DNA from: JBARRO01 sp049644265
Lineage (GTDB): Bacteria; Bacteroidota; Ignavibacteria; UBA10030
Reading direction: 5' to 3'
DNA: 8,251 nucleotides
Assembly: GCA_049644265.1 (NCBI GenBank)
Contig: JBARRO010000221.1
Coordinates: forward strand, 1 to 8,251
Made by a program: the position numbers and the translations under genes
Notes under the pieces: model-generated
The model's input: only the letters and a program-made list of their open reading frames with translations
Databases searched by the model: none
What the model was told of the DNA's origin: nothing
Shown here: positions 1 to 6,192 of the stretch, piece by piece
Numbering within the stretch: the first letter of the stretch is position 1
How the letters are laid out: every line of letters starts with the position of its first letter

Positions 1-2
1 GC

Positions 3-200
3 CTGACCCTGCGTGAGAATACGGAACGACCGGTCACCGTTGAACTTGGCACAAACGAGCTCTGCGGGCTCGACGTCGAGCGGGTGGTGAAGCAAAGCTC
101 TGCCGCGCTCGAGGGTACATGGAAGAAGGGTCGCGTGCCGGACCTCTGGGACGGTAAAACCGCAGAACGTATCGCATCGATCATTTCCAAAAGGCTATGA
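3..200 (+). CDS. wecB: UDP-N-acetylglucosamine 2-epimerase (non-hydrolysing), C-terminal part only
   Basis: This is the last 65 codons of a gene whose start lies upstream of the window. The frame is open from base 3 and stops at TGA 198-200. The motif LRENTERPVTVELGTN near the start of the fragment, followed by a short C-terminal helix region with PDLWDGKTAERI, is the signature of the non-hydrolysing epimerase that interconverts UDP-GlcNAc and UDP-ManNAc in the cytoplasm. The Arg-Glu-Asn-Thr-Glu-Arg-Pro stretch is part of the conserved UDP-binding region of that family. The stop codon overlaps the ATG of the next gene (ATGA, 197-200), so the two are probably co-transcribed and translationally coupled. 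The context indicates that it supplies ManNAc-type precursor for the polysaccharide. The catalytic N-terminal half is not visible, so only family membership is claimed; wecB (mnaA in some hosts) is assigned on the motif. Confidence 0.88.
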   Translation: MTLRENTERPVTVELGTNELCGLDVERVVKQSSAALEGTWKKGRVPDLWDGKTAERIASIISKRL

Positions 201-1876
201 GAAAAAGACTCTCTTTTGTGATCTTCCTTGCAGTGTCGTTCATTGCCTTGCCGGCAGCTCTCGCTCAGGAGACCAAAAAATTTCCTGACTTACTGGAGCA
301 AAGAGACCGGATAACCACTCAACAATCGCAACCGTTGCCGGCAACGCTTCCCGCCCTTGATGCACCTGTGAATGCCGCGAGCTACATCGTCGGGCCGTCC
401 GACGTGTTTGCGGTCAACATCTGGACTTCGCCTCCCATCGGCTTTTCGGCGGCGGTCACTCCTGAAGGAACCCTGATTGTGCCAACGGTGGGTGAAGTGA
501 TGGTAGCCGGATTGTCGCTGGCGGATGCAAAGAAGAAACTCGTGGGGGAAATTCGGAAGCGGTACATTACCGGCGAACCGACGGTAACACTGAGCATTCC
601 GAGGCCGATCCTTGTCAAGGTTTCGGGAAACGTCCGGAACAAAGGCATGTACCCGCTCATCGGATCAGACAGGGTGGAGAAGGCGATTCAGGAGGCCAAT
701 CGAAATGCGGTGCCGTCAACCGTGACAACTCCCGAGCAAATCAAACTTCAATTAGCCGTCGAGAGGAACGTTCGCTCGGCTTCATCCCGGAACATCGAAG
801 TGCGACATCGCGACGGGACTATCTCACGCGCCGACCTGCAGAAATACTACGCAACGAGAGACGACCAGTGGAATCCTTATCTCGTCGAAGGAGACGAAAT
901 ATTTGTTCCTCATAGCGAAAGCCCAAAGAAGTCCATCGGCGTATATGGGGCCGTTCTGCAACCCGGGCGTTTCGAGTATGCCGAAGGTGACAGTCTTCTC
1001 GATGCCATCAAGCTTGCCTATGGTTTCAAGACAACGGCGATCGTGGACTCAGTGGAATTCACAAGGTTCGATGAATCGCAAGTAAATCTGCTGACCCGCA
1101 TTGTCAACGTGGAAGCTGTGATGGTGGGAAGGTCGGAGAATTTCGCACTCCAGCCGGGTGACCGGATTGTTGCCAAGGAGAAGCGGGAGCTTCGGGAGGA
1201 TTTTCGCGTGAACGTGGAAGGGGAAGTGCTGTTCCCCGGCACGTATCCCATCACACGTGATCACACAAAGGTCTCCGAAATATTACGGCTGGCGGGCGGA
1301 GTAACTCCGTATGCCGCCTTGAAGTCCGCTCTCATCATCCGAAAACCGGCCGGTCCCATGGACGCAGCCCGTGAGCAGCTCTTCAGCATGCGAGGGAATG
1401 TCGTCCGCGAAGACACCACGTATGGGCAGCTTGAAGACGCGATTCGCATGGAGGGTGAAAATGTCCTGGTAGATTTTGAAAAACTTCTCATGCAAAAGGA
1501 CAGCACGCAGGACATTCTCCTCTGCTCGGAGGATAGAATCGTTATTCCGTCGCTTCAAAAAACCGTGTACGTGTACGGCCAGGTTGCGAGACCTTCCCAT
1601 GTGCCATTTGTGAGCGGAAAAAGTGCCGACTACTACGTGCGGGAAGCAGGCGGGTATACCGCATTCGCACGGTCGGGTGATGTGGTGGTGATCAAGAGCG
1701 CGACGAGGCAGTGGCTTGCACCGGGCGAAACCAGCATAGAAGCAGGCGATTTTGTGTGGGTTCCGAAGGAACGGGACCGGGATCCCAGCTATTATCTCAA
1801 CATAATTTCACAGGGGTTCTCCATTCTTACGGGAACGCTCACAGTGATACTCCTGTATATTCAGGTCACCAAGTAA
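197..1876 (+). CDS. SLBB-domain polysaccharide export protein (Wza-like)
   Basis: This 559-residue protein is a probable envelope-spanning export component of the Wza/outer-membrane polysaccharide export family. Residues 1-23 form a signal peptide (MRKR, hydrophobic core, then ALA before Gln24). There is no lipobox cysteine, unlike E. coli Wza, which is a lipoprotein. Residues about 63-135 are the polysaccharide export (PF02563-like) domain, with YIVGPSDVFAVNIW and later VTPEGTLIVPTVGEV. About four SLBB-like beta-grasp units follow: 138-237 (with a long insertion), 247-327, 336-452 and 455-524. Each opens with a V-x-G-x-V-x-x-PG/KG-like strand (KVSGNVRNKG, GVYGAVLQPG, NVEGEVLFPG, YVYGQVARPS) and most end in a GD-I/F-V-P/A strand. 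Residues about 534-556 are an uncharged hydrophobic C-terminal segment. ATG197 is chosen because it gives the complete signal peptide. AAAAGG lies only 2 nt upstream, so coupling through the ATGA overlap is likely. The next gene follows after 14 bp. Confidence 0.92.
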   Translation: MRKRLSFVIFLAVSFIALPAALAQETKKFPDLLEQRDRITTQQSQPLPATLPALDAPVNAASYIVGPSDVFAVNIWTSPPIGFSAAVTPEGTLIVPTVGEVMVAGLSLADAKKKLVGEIRKRYITGEPTVTLSIPRPILVKVSGNVRNKGMYPLIGSDRVEKAIQEANRNAVPSTVTTPEQIKLQLAVERNVRSASSRNIEVRHRDGTISRADLQKYYATRDDQWNPYLVEGDEIFVPHSESPKKSIGVYGAVLQPGRFEYAEGDSLLDAIKLAYGFKTTAIVDSVEFTRFDESQVNLLTRIVNVEAVMVGRSENFALQPGDRIVAKEKRELREDFRVNVEGEVLFPGTYPITRDHTKVSEILRLAGGVTPYAALKSALIIRKPAGPMDAAREQLFSMRGNVVREDTTYGQLEDAIRMEGENVLVDFEKLLMQKDSTQDILLCSEDRIVIPSLQKTVYVYGQVARPSHVPFVSGKSADYYVREAGGYTAFARSGDVVVIKSATRQWLAPGETSIEAGDFVWVPKERDRDPSYYLNIISQGFSILTGTLTVILLYIQVTK

Positions 1877-1890
1877 CGACACGGTTTCCC

Positions 1891-3108
1891 ATGACAGAAT
1901 CGAATACGCAAGGCCCAGAAGAACAAAGCGGGTTGCACTTGTTGGATTACCTGGATTTTCTCGTCAAGAGGAAGGAGCTCTTCTTCCTGGTATTTTTCTC
2001 CTCGTTCGTCCTTTCTTACCTGGGGATCTACTTTCTTGTTCAGGAGCAATTCGAGGCGACGGCGGTCATTGTGCCGCGGTCGGACGACGAGACAAACCTC
2101 GCCAGTGGTCTGCTGCGCAGCGTGAAGGGACTGCCGTTTGGCATCGGCGCGAAATCCGCGGGGACTGAGACTGATTTTTACAAAACGATTATTTACAGCA
2201 GGACGATGATGGAGGACGTCATCCGGAAATTCGAGCTCTGGAAAATCTATGGATTGGACACCTCGGACGTCGCATACAAGGAAAAGGCAATCAAACGACT
2301 TCGTGGGGAAGTGAACACGAGGGAAACTGAAGAGTCTGCATTTGCCATAACCGTTTCTGCCGTTACCCGGCAGATGGCCGCGGACATCACCAACTACATT
2401 GTCCGCGCGATGAACACAAGAATTATTGAACTAAAATCCAGCAGTTCCGGCGAGAACAGGAAGTTTCTCGAAAAGCGGCTGGGGGACATTAGTGAACAGC
2501 TTCGCGTGGCGGAGGACTCCCTCCGGGCATACCAGGAACGGACGGGCCTTCTCGATGCGAAGGTTCAGCTTCAGGGGATTCTGACTGCCAATACAAACTT
2601 GGAAGTTGAATTCGCTGCAAAACAATTGCAGCGCGGGATACTTGAAAGGGTATTCGACAAGGAATCACCTCAACTGAAAGAAATAGAGATCCAAATCGAC
2701 GAATACAGGAAGAAGCTCGAACAAATGCGATCCCAGGGCAATCCCGGGAGTCCATTGCTGGCTTTGAATAAACTGCCGAAGACGGCCGTTGAATTCCTGC
2801 GGCGCTACCGCGAAGTTGAAATTAATAACCTGGTCCTTCAATATGTTGTTCCGTTGTACGAACAGGCCAAGATTGAGGAGAAGAAGGATTTGCCGATTCT
2901 TCAGATTATTGATTATGCAGTCCCTCCTGCGAAGAAAAGCTGGCCGCCCAGGACGTTGTTCGCTTTTGTCGGCGCCTGTTCCATAACCTTATTTGTGTTC
3001 GTTGTTCTCCTGTTCCGCAACGTCACGAACAACATCTCCGACCGGCGGATCCGCGTTCTCATTGATGAGGCGAGGCATTGGACCTGGAGGAGAGGGAGAA
3101 AGCATTGA
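1891..3108 (+). CDS. Wzz-type polysaccharide co-polymerase / chain-length determinant
   Basis: This 405-residue inner-membrane protein probably sets polysaccharide chain length together with the polymerase. It has the Wzz layout: a short cytoplasmic N-terminus (LLDYLDFLVKRKELFF at about 17-32), a first membrane helix at about 31-50, a large periplasmic region at 51-352, and a second helix at about 354-375 preceded by the proline-rich VPPAKKSWPPR typical of the family. The periplasmic region contains a charged helical, probably coiled-coil part at about 185-280. The tail after helix 2 is about 30 basic residues with no Walker motif or tyrosine cluster, so there is no fused BY-kinase. The frame is open further upstream, to about 1711, inside the preceding gene. 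ATG1891 is chosen because it is the first ATG after that gene's stop and gives the expected short N-terminus. No Shine-Dalgarno-like sequence precedes it. Its TGA stop overlaps the next start (TTGA, 3105-3108). Confidence 0.9.
   Translation: MTESNTQGPEEQSGLHLLDYLDFLVKRKELFFLVFFSSFVLSYLGIYFLVQEQFEATAVIVPRSDDETNLASGLLRSVKGLPFGIGAKSAGTETDFYKTIIYSRTMMEDVIRKFELWKIYGLDTSDVAYKEKAIKRLRGEVNTRETEESAFAITVSAVTRQMAADITNYIVRAMNTRIIELKSSSSGENRKFLEKRLGDISEQLRVAEDSLRAYQERTGLLDAKVQLQGILTANTNLEVEFAAKQLQRGILERVFDKESPQLKEIEIQIDEYRKKLEQMRSQGNPGSPLLALNKLPKTAVEFLRRYREVEINNLVLQYVVPLYEQAKIEEKKDLPILQIIDYAVPPAKKSWPPRTLFAFVGACSITLFVFVVLLFRNVTNNISDRRIRVLIDEARHWTWRRGRKH
3086..3099 (+). promoter_or_regulatory. Ribosome-binding site for the Wzy_C gene
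   Basis: GGAGGAGAGGGAGA lies inside the last codons of the Wzz-like gene, with its 3' edge 5 nt from TTG3105. It is one of the two strongest Shine-Dalgarno-like runs before a start in the window. It decides the start, since the alternative in-frame TTG3078 lies upstream of it and has no comparable run. Confidence 0.65.
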
Positions 3109-4523
3109 GTAACCTCGTCGGACTGCTTCGGACGTCGGATGATCCAAGGGAAGAATTTCTCGCCCTGCTGACGGCTGGAATATTGTCCCTCTTGTTTGTC
3201 TTCCTCGTCACCGTGTCAGGGGGGAATACATCGGTCGCGATGTTGTTCCCGGCAGGAGCGTTCGTTGCATTGATGGTGACGAACGTTGAGCTGGCACTCG
3301 CCGGCGTCATCATCTCCTTGTTTCTGAACGTGCATGTCCTGGGGTTTGCCTCCGGGGTCTGGTTTTCTTTGCCGTTTGGACTCGCGTTCATTCTGAAACA
3401 CACCAATCTGCAATGGAAGGAATTACGCAACCCGCTCACCTCATCCCTTGTCATCTACGGCCTTTGTATCATCCCGTCATTCATAAATGCGGCGCTGCCA
3501 CTGACCAGTTTTCTGAAGTTGTTCAACGTGATGGCATTTATGATCATGCTCTTCGGGCTGATAGCGACAATAAAAACGCACAGAGAATTACAGAGAGCAT
3601 TGCTCGTCTACCTGGCGCTCGCATTTGCCAATTCCGTTCATGTTATTTTTCAATCTCTGACGGGTGCAAGAAGAGCGTTCGGATTTGCGGGGATAATGTT
3701 TGTGGATTATTCTGCTTTGGCGGTGTGTTTGACAGCCGCGATTGTCGTCACCATGAAGAAAGGAAGGCGTATCTCCTTCGTGGCAGGATCTGTCATCTTC
3801 GTTGCATTGATCCTCACGCAGACTCGTAACACCTGGCTTTCGGCCATCATCACCCTTGTTTGGCTTGTCGGTTACCTTGTACGTCACCCCGAGGTTGCGG
3901 GCCTGTCTCGTAAGCGCGTGGTCGCGATCGCATCCTTGGGACTCCTGGTTCTAGCGAGCATTAGTGTTGCCCTTCTTTCGCTAAATACGCGATTGCAGAA
4001 ACGCGCATCCGAATTCACGGAAAACCCAAGCTACGGAATTGACGAATCAGGGAGGGTCGAGAGTTCTCTGGGGACTCGTCTCTTTATATGGGATACTGCC
4101 CTGAACGCATTTCGCGCACACCCGATTGTAGGGATTGGCGTTTATGCATTCCCGTACTCCTCAGAGCAGTACTCAACGACTACAAAACGCTTCTACAATG
4201 ACTTTGTAAGGAGAAACTCTCCTCACCAAACCCACCTTGCTGTCCTCGCGGAAACGGGTCTCCTGGGAGCACTGGGATTCTCCATGTTCGCCGTCGCAGC
4301 GCTCAAGTATTCGTTTCGGGTGATCACCGGCGCGGCCAGCGAGCGTGACAGGAGGTATGCCTTTGTCGGTGCTACGGGGGTCGTGTATTGCTTTGTTTCG
4401 ATGATGTTTACCGATGCGTGGCTTTGGGGTCAGGGGATTGTGCTGTTGGGAGTGATTCTGGGACTGGTCATGGCTCTCAGGAAATTCAGCGCAGCGCCAA
4501 TCGCAGAACCACATCGTTTATGA
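3105..4523 (+). CDS. O-antigen ligase/polymerase family membrane protein (Wzy_C domain)
   Basis: This 472-residue polytopic inner-membrane protein has about 11-13 predicted hydrophobic helices. It has the O-antigen ligase (Wzy_C) hallmarks: QTRNTW at about 239-244 at a helix start, then a long periplasmic loop at about 294-375. The loop carries SSLGTRLFIWDTALNAF, HPIVGIGVYAF and NSPHQTHLAVLAETGLLGAL. Arg241, Arg325 and His374 match positions usually conserved in the family, where they handle undecaprenyl-linked donors. The family includes both Wzy polymerases and WaaL-type ligases, which cannot be separated by sequence alone. Its position between a Wzz-like protein and a flippase favours a polymerase. 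TTG3105 is preferred because a purine-rich ribosome-binding site (GGAGGAGAGGGAGA, 3086-3099) lies at good spacing and it overlaps the upstream TGA. An in-frame TTG at 3078 would add nine charged residues and lies upstream of that site. Confidence 0.86.
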   Translation: MSNLVGLLRTSDDPREEFLALLTAGILSLLFVFLVTVSGGNTSVAMLFPAGAFVALMVTNVELALAGVIISLFLNVHVLGFASGVWFSLPFGLAFILKHTNLQWKELRNPLTSSLVIYGLCIIPSFINAALPLTSFLKLFNVMAFMIMLFGLIATIKTHRELQRALLVYLALAFANSVHVIFQSLTGARRAFGFAGIMFVDYSALAVCLTAAIVVTMKKGRRISFVAGSVIFVALILTQTRNTWLSAIITLVWLVGYLVRHPEVAGLSRKRVVAIASLGLLVLASISVALLSLNTRLQKRASEFTENPSYGIDESGRVESSLGTRLFIWDTALNAFRAHPIVGIGVYAFPYSSEQYSTTTKRFYNDFVRRNSPHQTHLAVLAETGLLGALGFSMFAVAALKYSFRVITGAASERDRRYAFVGATGVVYCFVSMMFTDAWLWGQGIVLLGVILGLVMALRKFSAAPIAEPHRL

Positions 4524-4561
4524 TCTTCGAGAATCCTGTACCTTCCTTCAATCACGGCTGA
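4520..4561 (+). other. 13-codon mini-ORF between the Wzy_C and flippase genes
   Basis: ATG4520 overlaps the TGA stop of the Wzy_C gene (ATGA, 4520-4523) and opens a 13-codon frame, MIFENPVPSFNHG, which stops at TGA 4559-4561. It is in the same frame as the flippase gene that begins at TTG4574, 12 nt further on. It could be a coupling mini-ORF, the remains of an original ATG-started flippase N-terminus cut off by a stop codon, or chance. No ribosome-binding site for it stands out. A TGA preceded by A makes such an ATG automatically, so the support is weak. Confidence 0.25.
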
Positions 4562-4568
4562 GCGAAGA
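4524..4568 (+). promoter_or_regulatory. Possible long-range hairpin over the flippase ribosome-binding site
   Basis: TCTTCG at 4524-4529, directly after the Wzy_C stop codon, is perfectly complementary to CGAAGA at 4563-4568. The latter lies in the purine run GAAGAGA (4564-4570) just before TTG4574. If paired, this would hide the likely ribosome-binding site until a ribosome reaching the upstream stop opened it. The stem is only 6 bp with a 33-nt loop, so chance is a real alternative. Confidence 0.22.
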
Positions 4569-4573
4569 GACCG

Positions 4574-6106
4574 TTGGCAAGAGTCGAACTTGCAAAGAGC
4601 TCGTTGACAGGCGTTGCCCAGTTCATCGTCAGCGGGCTGCTTGTGATTGTAACGATCCCCCTGTTTATCCGATACCTTGGAGAAGAGGCCTATGGGCTCT
4701 TCTCTCTCGTCGCCCTGATCGGATCTGTCAATACGTTTGCGAACCTGGGCCTCAACTCGGCGCTGATTCGTTTTCTGGCTGAACAGGGCAAGACCGTTGA
4801 ATCCGACCACGACATTATCGTCAACCTCGTCATTTTGCTGACCATTGTGTGCCCGTTGGCTGTTCTTGGACTGATCTTCCGGAATGCAATCCTCATTCAT
4901 GTCCTGAATGTGCCGGTGCATCTTCTTCACGACGCTCAATGGCTTTTTGTGGCCATGCTGGCGAGCAATGTTCTGGTCCTGCTGGGTCAAACCTTCACGG
5001 CAATCATGGATTCACAGCAGAAGATCTATCTGACCAACTTGTTTCAGATGATCTACAACGTTGCGTATTGGGGCCTGATTCTTCTCGCTCTTATCCTTGG
5101 GTACGCAATTCAGGGTGTTGCCGTCGGGACGTTCGCTGCGACTGTGCTGTGGTTCTCCATTGTGAGTATCACTGCCCTCCGGTTTTGGGGGAGGTTGACA
5201 TTTGCAGGATTGGCATTGAACGGAGCACGGAGCGCGAGGAAGCAGTTGGCGTACGGTCTCCAAATATACGCAGGTGGGATCGTCGGTCTCTTTCACGAAC
5301 CGCTGACAAAAATCCTTTTGTCACGTTTCGTGGGAATTGCCGAGGTTGGCATTTTTGATATTGGGATGAGAGCGCGGGGCCAGGTGGTGGGACTCATGAT
5401 GAAACTTCTTTCCCCGTTGTATCCAGCAATATCGCAACTGAAGGACCGGGAAAAAGTGAGATTCCTTGTGCACGACATTGAACAGAAAACCTTCATGATT
5501 ATCACGCCCATTGCGGCGATGGTTATTCTGGCAACACAGCCGGTCGCGCAATTGATGTTTCACTCAAACGTTGATGCTATCTCCGTTACGGCTGCTTCGC
5601 TTGTTGTCGCGTATCTTCTGGGAAGTACCACGGTTCTTCCTCTGTATCTGTTCCTACTCTCAAAGGGTCATGCTTCAAGAACTATCGTCATTCAGGTTCT
5701 CAATGTTCTCGTGAACGCCGCAGTGTTCCTCGTTCTCATCGGGTGGCTCGGATACTATGCCGTTGTCGTGTCCGGGGTCGCAGCAATTTTGTCATCCTTT
5801 GCATTGTCTGTCTACTATCAGAAAAAGTTCCTCGATAGTTACATTTTTGACTCCCTCAGGCAGGCTTCGTTTGTCTTGCTCGCCTTCGTTCTGGCACTGG
5901 GTGCGGGATATTTCATGAGTGGCATGTTCGAATCCGTCGTGTGGAAACTGATTATCCCTCCTCTGCTGGTGGCAGGCGTAACCGGTTTTCTTTACCGAAG
6001 TTTCTCCCTGGTCACATCTGCCGATATTGTTCGATATCTCGGCGACCGGGGTTGGCTATCAAGGATCTCTACGAGATTTCTCTGCACAGAGAATTCCGGC
6101 AGATGA
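4574..6106 (+). CDS. Lipid-linked oligosaccharide flippase (Wzx-like, MOP superfamily)
   Basis: This 510-residue polytopic inner-membrane protein is predicted to move undecaprenyl-pyrophosphate-linked repeat units from the cytoplasmic to the periplasmic face. The N-terminus has the typical flippase pattern: LAKSSLTGVAQFIVSGLL (7-24), IPLFIRYLGEEAYGLFSL (28-45) and NLGLNSALIRFLAE (57-70). These are followed by about 12-14 hydrophobic segments over the full length, including clear ones near 83-101, 122-140, 160-178, 181-200, 305-325, 340-362, 371-390, 394-412, 431-448 and 457-473. Length and layout fit the polysaccharide biosynthesis (PF01943/PF13440-like) branch of the MOP exporters. TTG4574 is the first possible start, because an in-frame TGA sits at 4559-4561. 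GAAGAGA at 4564-4570 is a modest ribosome-binding site placed slightly close. The substrate cannot be read from the sequence. Its place between polymerase and glycosyltransferase genes supports the Wzx role. Confidence 0.88.
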   Translation: MARVELAKSSLTGVAQFIVSGLLVIVTIPLFIRYLGEEAYGLFSLVALIGSVNTFANLGLNSALIRFLAEQGKTVESDHDIIVNLVILLTIVCPLAVLGLIFRNAILIHVLNVPVHLLHDAQWLFVAMLASNVLVLLGQTFTAIMDSQQKIYLTNLFQMIYNVAYWGLILLALILGYAIQGVAVGTFAATVLWFSIVSITALRFWGRLTFAGLALNGARSARKQLAYGLQIYAGGIVGLFHEPLTKILLSRFVGIAEVGIFDIGMRARGQVVGLMMKLLSPLYPAISQLKDREKVRFLVHDIEQKTFMIITPIAAMVILATQPVAQLMFHSNVDAISVTAASLVVAYLLGSTTVLPLYLFLLSKGHASRTIVIQVLNVLVNAAVFLVLIGWLGYYAVVVSGVAAILSSFALSVYYQKKFLDSYIFDSLRQASFVLLAFVLALGAGYFMSGMFESVVWKLIIPPLLVAGVTGFLYRSFSLVTSADIVRYLGDRGWLSRISTRFLCTENSGR

Positions 6107-6192
6107 AGATGAGAGACAACGTGCAGAGTCGCTCAATTCGGACGACGGTGCCCGGATTTCTGGCTGACAGGAGGGGAGACATTTGGACCTGA
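6103..6192 (+). CDS. Possible 29-residue mini-ORF bridging flippase and glycosyltransferase genes
   Basis: ATG6103 overlaps the flippase stop (ATGA, 6103-6106) and opens a frame of 29 codons ending at TGA 6190-6192. The predicted peptide is basic (MKMRDNVQSRSIRTTVPGF and onward) and resembles nothing I recognise. The frame fills the 76-bp gap exactly and overlaps the first 10 bases of the next gene in a different frame. A ribosome translating it would therefore end at the downstream gene's start region. This would fit a translational-coupling role rather than a working peptide. No strong ribosome-binding site precedes ATG6103, and the ATGA arrangement can arise by chance, so the call is tentative. 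Confidence 0.25.
   Translation: MKMRDNVQSRSIRTTVPGFLADRRGDIWT
6169..6178 (+). promoter_or_regulatory. Strong ribosome-binding site for the CgeB-like glycosyltransferase
   Basis: AGGAGGGGAG contains the full AGGAGG core at 6169-6174, 8 nt before TTG6183. It is the best Shine-Dalgarno match in the window and fixes the TTG start. An in-frame stop at 6165-6167 rules out any earlier start. Confidence 0.75.

Noticed and set aside
382..660. Reverse-strand open frame inside the export protein gene, and similar ones at 1261-1600 and 2431-2755
   Set aside because: They lie fully within well-supported + strand genes, have no recognisable domain or ribosome-binding site, and read as shadow frames.
1345..1354. 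Perfect 10-bp palindrome ACCGGCCGGT
   Set aside because: It is inside the export coding region with no second copy or regulatory position, and is expected by chance in a sequence of this length and composition.
1711..1890. Upstream extension of the Wzz-like gene into the export gene
   Set aside because: It would add 60 polar residues lying entirely in another frame of the export gene. ATG1891 gives the expected short cytoplasmic N-terminus.
4430..4990. 186-codon reverse-strand open frame across the Wzy_C/flippase junction
   Set aside because: Its composition (many Gln, Asp, Asn, His and Lys) is what the antisense of hydrophobic membrane-protein codons gives. The + strand genes on both sides have clear family motifs.
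6128..6146. GTCG...CGAC inverted repeat in the gap before the CgeB-like gene
   Set aside because: The stem is only 4 bp with an 11-nt loop, not distinguishable from chance.
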